Shown one piece after another: positions 60,535 through 64,000 of a DNA stretch of 64,000 bases. Under the pieces are notes generated by a model that did no database searches, had not been told where the DNA came from, and was given only the letters and a program-made list of their open reading frames with translations. Position numbers and translations under genes: made by a program. Every line of letters starts with the position of its first letter. Position 1 is the stretch's first letter. The DNA lies in contig QFZU02000050.1 of the NCBI GenBank assembly GCA_003260025.2, positions 62,001 through 126,000 of the forward strand, given 5' to 3'. The DNA comes from Microbispora triticiradicis. Lineage in GTDB: Bacteria > Actinomycetota > Actinomycetes > Streptosporangiales > Streptosporangiaceae.

Positions 60535-60548
60535 CACCCCCGCACCAA

Positions 60549-60597
60549 TTGCGGATTCCGCAAAATTGCGCGCTATGCATCTTTGCGTAGCGCGCAA
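60549..60597. promoter_or_regulatory. Two strong palindromes upstream of tetR 2
   Basis: Site 1 is TTGCGGATTCCGCAA (60549-60563), a perfect 7-1-7 palindrome. Site 2 (60566-60597) has arms TTGCGCGCTATGCA and TGCGTAGCGCGCAA, 13 of 14 bases paired, around TCTT. Both share TTGCG-CGCAA ends, as for a repressor that binds twice. They lie just before the TetR gene. Confidence 0.65.
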
Positions 60598-60605
60598 GTA
60601 GTTGT

Positions 60606-61250
60606 ATGGTGGTCCGTGTGAGCGGGGATGAGGGGCGGCCGGGGCTGCGCGAGCGCAAGAAGCAGGAGACGCGCATCGCGCTGAGCTGGGCGGCGATCAA
60701 GCTTGTCGCGGAGCGCGGGCTGGAGAACGTTCGGGTGGAGGACATCGCGGCGGCCGCGGGGGTGGCGCCGCGGACCTTCAACAACTACTTCTCCAGCAAG
60801 GGCGAGGCGATCGCCGCCAGGCACCTCGACCGCGCCCGCCTGATCGCGCAGGAGCTGCGCCGCCGTCCGGTGTCGGAGCCCCTGTGGGAGGCCATCACGA
60901 GCGCCGTGATCACCCAGCTCGCGATGGGTGCGGACTACGACGACCGGCGGCCGGACCAGCAGTGGCAGACCGGCATCCGGCTCATGATCGGCGAACCCTC
61001 GCTGCAGGGCGAGATGCTCAAGGCCAGTGCCGTCGCCGAGGAGGAACTGGCCGCCGCCATCGCCGAGCGGACCGGCACCGACATCGCCCACGACCTCTAC
61101 CCACGCCTGGTGGCGGGCGCGGCGGGGGCCGCGATCAGGGTGGCGATGGACCAGTGGTTGCGGGCCGACCCGCCCGTACCTGTCAGACCACTCGTCGAGA
61201 ACGCGCTCGGCCTGCTCGCCGCCGGCCTGCCCGAACCCCGATCGTCGTAG
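60606..61250 (+). CDS. TetR-family transcriptional regulator
   Basis: A 214-residue repressor with an N-terminal HTH (RIALSWAAIKLVAERGLENVRVEDIAAAAGVAPRTFNNYFSSKGEAIAAR) and a C-terminal ligand domain. The ATG at 60606 overlaps a -10-like TATGGT, so a leaderless start at the GTG at 60618 is also plausible. It is followed in the same direction by a flavin monooxygenase and convergent with an exporter, a typical drug or aromatic-compound response set. Confidence 0.9.
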   Translation: MVVRVSGDEGRPGLRERKKQETRIALSWAAIKLVAERGLENVRVEDIAAAAGVAPRTFNNYFSSKGEAIAARHLDRARLIAQELRRRPVSEPLWEAITSAVITQLAMGADYDDRRPDQQWQTGIRLMIGEPSLQGEMLKASAVAEEELAAAIAERTGTDIAHDLYPRLVAGAAGAAIRVAMDQWLRADPPVPVRPLVENALGLLAAGLPEPRSS

Positions 61251-61422
61251 TCGTCACCGGAGATCCGCAGGCCGCCGGATCTCACCGATCCTGTTCTAGG
61301 AGCGCCGGAACGGCCGTACCCCAGGTGAGCGACGTGCCGTGTCTCCGGCACGCCGCCCGGCCGTTCCCCATCCCCTGATCCGCGGGCACCGTCGTCCACC
61401 GGTGCCGCCCGCTCGATGCGCC

Positions 61423-61506
61423 ATGCCCGAAATCGTCGCCATGCCCAGAAATTTCGCCATGCACGAAAACTTCGTCATGCCCGGAAAACCAGGAGGACCA
61501 CCATGA
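61423..61506 (+). repeat. 18-bp tandem repeats forming a 27-codon upstream ORF
   Basis: Four ATG codons at 61423, 61441, 61459 and 61477 are exactly 18 bp apart and head degenerate repeats (ATGCCCGAAATCGTCGCC, ATGCCCAGAAATTTCGCC, ATGCACGAAAACTTCGTC, ATGCCCGGAAAACC). Read as protein they give units MPEIVA, MPRNFA, MHENFV, MPGKPGGPP, with a stop overlapping the monooxygenase ATG (ATGA). Units 2 and 3 also contain small dyads (GAAATTTC; CGAA-AAC-TTCG). Confidence 0.6.
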
Positions 61507-63089
61507 CCGTCGACGTCCTGATCGCCGGAGCCGGACCGAACGGGCTGATGCTCGCCTGCGAGCTGAGCCTGGGCGGCGTACGGCCGATCGTGCTGGAGCG
61601 CCTGCCGGACAACACCAAGGAGAACCGGGCCAACGGGCTGGTCGGCCAGGTCGTACGGGCCCTCGACCGGCGCGGCCTGTACGAGCGCCTCAGCGGCGGC
61701 GCCGAGCCGCCCCGGCCGAGCCCGGCCTTCGTCTTCGGCGCGCTGCCCCTGGAGCTGAGCAGGCTCGACGACAACCCGATGTACGGGCTGGCGGTGCCGC
61801 AGCGCCGAGTGGAGCAGGTCCTGGAGGAGCGCGCCCGGGAACTCGGCGTGGAGATCCTCCGCGGCCACGAGCTGACGGGGCTCGCCCAGGACGAGGACGG
61901 GGTCACCGTGGAGATCGCCGGGCCCGAGGGCCCCTACACGCTGCGTACCCGGTTCCTCGTCGGCGCGGACGGCGGACACAGCCGCGTCCGCAAGCTGTGC
62001 GGCATCGGCTTTCCCGGAGTGACCAGGGACGGCTCGGTCTCCATCGGCGCGCACGTCACCGTGCCCGCGGAGCTGGTCGACGCGGCCACCGGCGGGTTGA
62101 ACGTACCCGGTTACGGGCTGATCCCCCCGTTCATGCACCACCGCACCGATCACGGCCTGTTCGTGTACGCGCCGTTCCCCACCGGAACGCTCGTGAACAC
62201 CACGGAGTGGAACCGGGACGGCGGCGGCGACCGGCCGCCGACGCTCGACGAACTGCGGGAGAGCGTACGCCGGGTGCTCGGCGCCGACCTGCCGTTCGGC
62301 CCGCCCGAGGGGGACGGCCCGCACCTGCTGCGCCGCCTGAGCGGCGGCAACACCCGCCTGGCGGAGCGGTTCCAGGACCGCCGCGTGCTGCTGGCCGGCG
62401 ACGCCGCCCACGTGCACAGCGCGATCGGCGGCCCCGGCCTCAATCTGGGTCTCCAGGACGTGATCAACCTGGGCTGGAAACTGGCCGCCGAGATCCGCGG
62501 GTGGGCGCCGCCCGGCCTGCTCGACACGTACGAGACCGAGCGGCGGCCGGCCGCCGAGCGCGTCGTCATGCACACGCAGGCCCAGTCGGCGCTGATCGCG
62601 CCCGGGCCGGAGGTCACCGCGCTGCGCGTGCTGTTCACCGAGTTGCTGCGGGACGAGCGCACCATCAAGCACATCGCCGACATGATGTCCGGCGCCGACA
62701 TCAGGTACGACCTCGGTGGGGACCACCCTCTCGCCGGCCGGCCCGCCCCCGACCTCACGCTGGAGACGGAGACCGGCCCGGTACGGCTGGCCGAGCTGAC
62801 CAGGAGGGCCCGCCCGCTGCTCCTGAACCTGACGCCGGACGCGGCGCCGGCCGCCGCGCTGGACGGAGCACTGGACGGAGCGCTGGAGGGGTGGCGCGAC
62901 CGCGTCGACCTCGTCACCGGCAAGGCGGACCGGGACGCCCCTGCCGTGCTGCTCGTGCGGCCCGACTGCTACGTGGCCTGGGCCTCCGACTCGCCCCGGC
63001 TTGGCGAGAAGGAGCGTGACGCCCTGCGCGCGGCCCTGACCGCCGCGTTCGGCGCCCCTTCCGGCACCTCTTCCGGCGCCGGGGGCTGA
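61503..63089 (+). CDS. FAD-dependent aromatic monooxygenase
   Basis: A 528-residue group A flavin hydroxylase of the TetX/PgaE/rifampicin-monooxygenase class. It has VLIAGAGPNGLMLACELSLGG near the N-terminus, the DG motif LVGADGGHSRVRK, VLLAGDAAHVHSAIGGPGLNLGLQD, and a C-terminal thioredoxin-like domain (about 420-520). ATG at 61503 follows AGGAGG. The 60-kDa size and context suggest hydroxylation of an aromatic antibiotic or polyketide. Separately folded from, and only moderately similar to, the one at 39154-40680. Confidence 0.9.
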   Translation: MTVDVLIAGAGPNGLMLACELSLGGVRPIVLERLPDNTKENRANGLVGQVVRALDRRGLYERLSGGAEPPRPSPAFVFGALPLELSRLDDNPMYGLAVPQRRVEQVLEERARELGVEILRGHELTGLAQDEDGVTVEIAGPEGPYTLRTRFLVGADGGHSRVRKLCGIGFPGVTRDGSVSIGAHVTVPAELVDAATGGLNVPGYGLIPPFMHHRTDHGLFVYAPFPTGTLVNTTEWNRDGGGDRPPTLDELRESVRRVLGADLPFGPPEGDGPHLLRRLSGGNTRLAERFQDRRVLLAGDAAHVHSAIGGPGLNLGLQDVINLGWKLAAEIRGWAPPGLLDTYETERRPAAERVVMHTQAQSALIAPGPEVTALRVLFTELLRDERTIKHIADMMSGADIRYDLGGDHPLAGRPAPDLTLETETGPVRLAELTRRARPLLLNLTPDAAPAAALDGALDGALEGWRDRVDLVTGKADRDAPAVLLVRPDCYVAWASDSPRLGEKERDALRAALTAAFGAPSGTSSGAGG

Positions 63090-63101
63090 GAGGGGTGAAC
63101 G

Positions 63102-64000
63102 TCAGCCCGCGGCGCCGGACAGCTCGGGGTTCGGCTGCCGGATCGGGGTGAAGAACGCGGCGAGCGCGATCAGCAGGCAGGCCGCCCCCGCCAGCAGGCA
63201 GACCACCGCCACCCCGTGGCGCTGCGCGCCCCAGGTCAGCACGGCCGCCCCCGCCGGCCCGAGCGAGAAGTGGATGGTCCAGAAGGCGGAGGTGACCCTG
63301 CCGAGCAGGTGATCGGGGGTGACCTGCTGACGCAGCGACATCGAGGCGATCCCGGCCACGCTGACACAGCCGAGGTAGACCGCGGCCGCCACCGCGGCCC
63401 CCACGACACCGCCCGACGCGCCGAGCCCCACGATGGCGAGCCCGGCGACCGCGATCGCCCCGATCCAGGACGCGCCGAACCCCAGCCTGCGGCGTACGGG
63501 GCCGACGAGGAGCGATCCGGCGACGGTGCCGAGCGCGGCGACCGCGAGCACGGCTCCGACGGCCCCGTCCGGCCGGCCGAGGTCGTGCTTGAGGTGGTAG
63601 ATCAGCACGTCGGTCAGCCCGAGGGTCAGGAAGATGAAGAACGACAGCAGCACGGTCAGGGCGCGCAGCACCGGCTGCCGCCACAGGAAACGGGCCCCGG
63701 CGAGCAACTCCCGCCAGTGCCCCCGGGCCTCATGGCGCTCCCGGTCCTCGCCGCCCTCCCCTGCCCCCGACGCCTCCGGCGAGGATGGTAGCGGCCGACG
63801 CCCGAACCTGATCAGCAGGATGCCGAGCGCGGAGATCCCGAAACTGGCCGCGTTGACCGTGATCGCGGCCGTCGGCCCGGCCCAGCCCGCGACCACCCCG
63901 GCCAGCAGCGGCCCGCCGATCCCCGCCGCGGCGGAGGTGGCGCCGAGCCGCCCGTTCGCCTCGGTGATCCGGCTCGGCTCGACCAGGTTGCGCACCACCG
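63102..64000 (-). CDS. MFS transporter, N-terminus beyond window edge
   Basis: The C-terminal 298 or more residues of a major facilitator exporter of the enterobactin/macrolide-efflux type (MFS_3). About seven membrane helices are visible, with the cytoplasmic central loop (about 70-95) rich in charged residues. The apparent first ATG (VRNLVEPSRITEANGRLG) lies inside the conserved region, so the gene is cut by the window edge. It is convergent with the monooxygenase and may export the same compound. Confidence 0.85.
   Translation of the reverse strand, partial: VVRNLVEPSRITEANGRLGATSAAAGIGGPLLAGVVAGWAGPTAAITVNAASFGISALGILLIRFGRRPLPSSPEASGAGEGGEDRERHEARGHWRELLAGARFLWRQPVLRALTVLLSFFIFLTLGLTDVLIYHLKHDLGRPDGAVGAVLAVAALGTVAGSLLVGPVRRRLGFGASWIGAIAVAGLAIVGLGASGGVVGAAVAAAVYLGCVSVAGIASMSLRQQVTPDHLLGRVTSAFWTIHFSLGPAGAAVLTWGAQRHGVAVVCLLAGAACLLIALAAFFTPIRQPNPELSGAAG

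Overview
This window is high-GC actinobacterial chromosome, most likely from the order Streptosporangiales (a Streptosporangiaceae-like genome). The evidence is the GC-rich codon use, the frequent GTG and TTG starts, the gene order tRNA-Trp/secE/nusG/rplK/rplA/lipoprotein/rplJ/rplL/rpoB/rpoC, and the mix of Mce-associated, class F sortase, UdgX, DtxR and SpoIIE-type proteins. The genus cannot be fixed from the sequence alone.

Layout. 1-14106 (minus strand) is the transcription/translation core: tRNA-Trp, secE, nusG, rplK, rplA, an LppX-type lipoprotein, rplJ, rplL, two Mce-associated membrane proteins, rpoB and rpoC. It has terminators after rplA, rplL and rpoC, an attenuator-like hairpin after nusG and a probable L10 leader. 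14341-28022 carries metabolic and signalling genes: an aminotransferase, a DUF4143 ATPase, two sigma/anti-sigma pairs (one partner with a PASTA domain), an adenosine deaminase-like enzyme, an HTH-WD40 protein, a methyltransferase, a two-component system and an acyl-CoA dehydrogenase. 28023-28700 is a compact region of tiny genes: a secreted 53-residue precursor, and divergent from it a complete mini transcription unit (promoter, 8-codon ORF, hairpin, Pro/Arg-rich 51-residue ORF, terminator).

30045-37809 is a cell-surface island. It holds two class F-like sortases, each directly downstream of a secreted Ser/Thr/Pro-rich protein, and a third such protein. All three surface proteins end in the same signal, TPxGGAxTG, followed by a hydrophobic segment and an Arg tail. 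This is the best candidate for a little-described system here: a dedicated sortase-substrate set with a non-LPXTG sorting signal. 37958-41618 has an acyl-CoA dehydrogenase and a TetR/FAD-monooxygenase pair with clear palindromic operators. 41694-47356 has a PAS-GAF-PP2C-kinase phosphatase, a DtxR-like metal regulator, UdgX, pdxH and a citrate synthase.

47462-51495 holds an unusual 916-residue membrane protein with an extracellular ligand-binding domain and a solitary TnpB insertion just upstream of it. 51777-58289 has serC, a rhomboid protease, a beta-oxidation pair, a STAS protein and a CbiMQO-type transporter. The transporter promoter overlaps a near-perfect Nur box, which points to nickel uptake. 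58290-64000 has a large glycosyltransferase, an EF-hand protein, a second TetR/FAD-monooxygenase pair with strong palindromes and an odd 18-bp repeat, and the end of an MFS exporter cut by the window edge.
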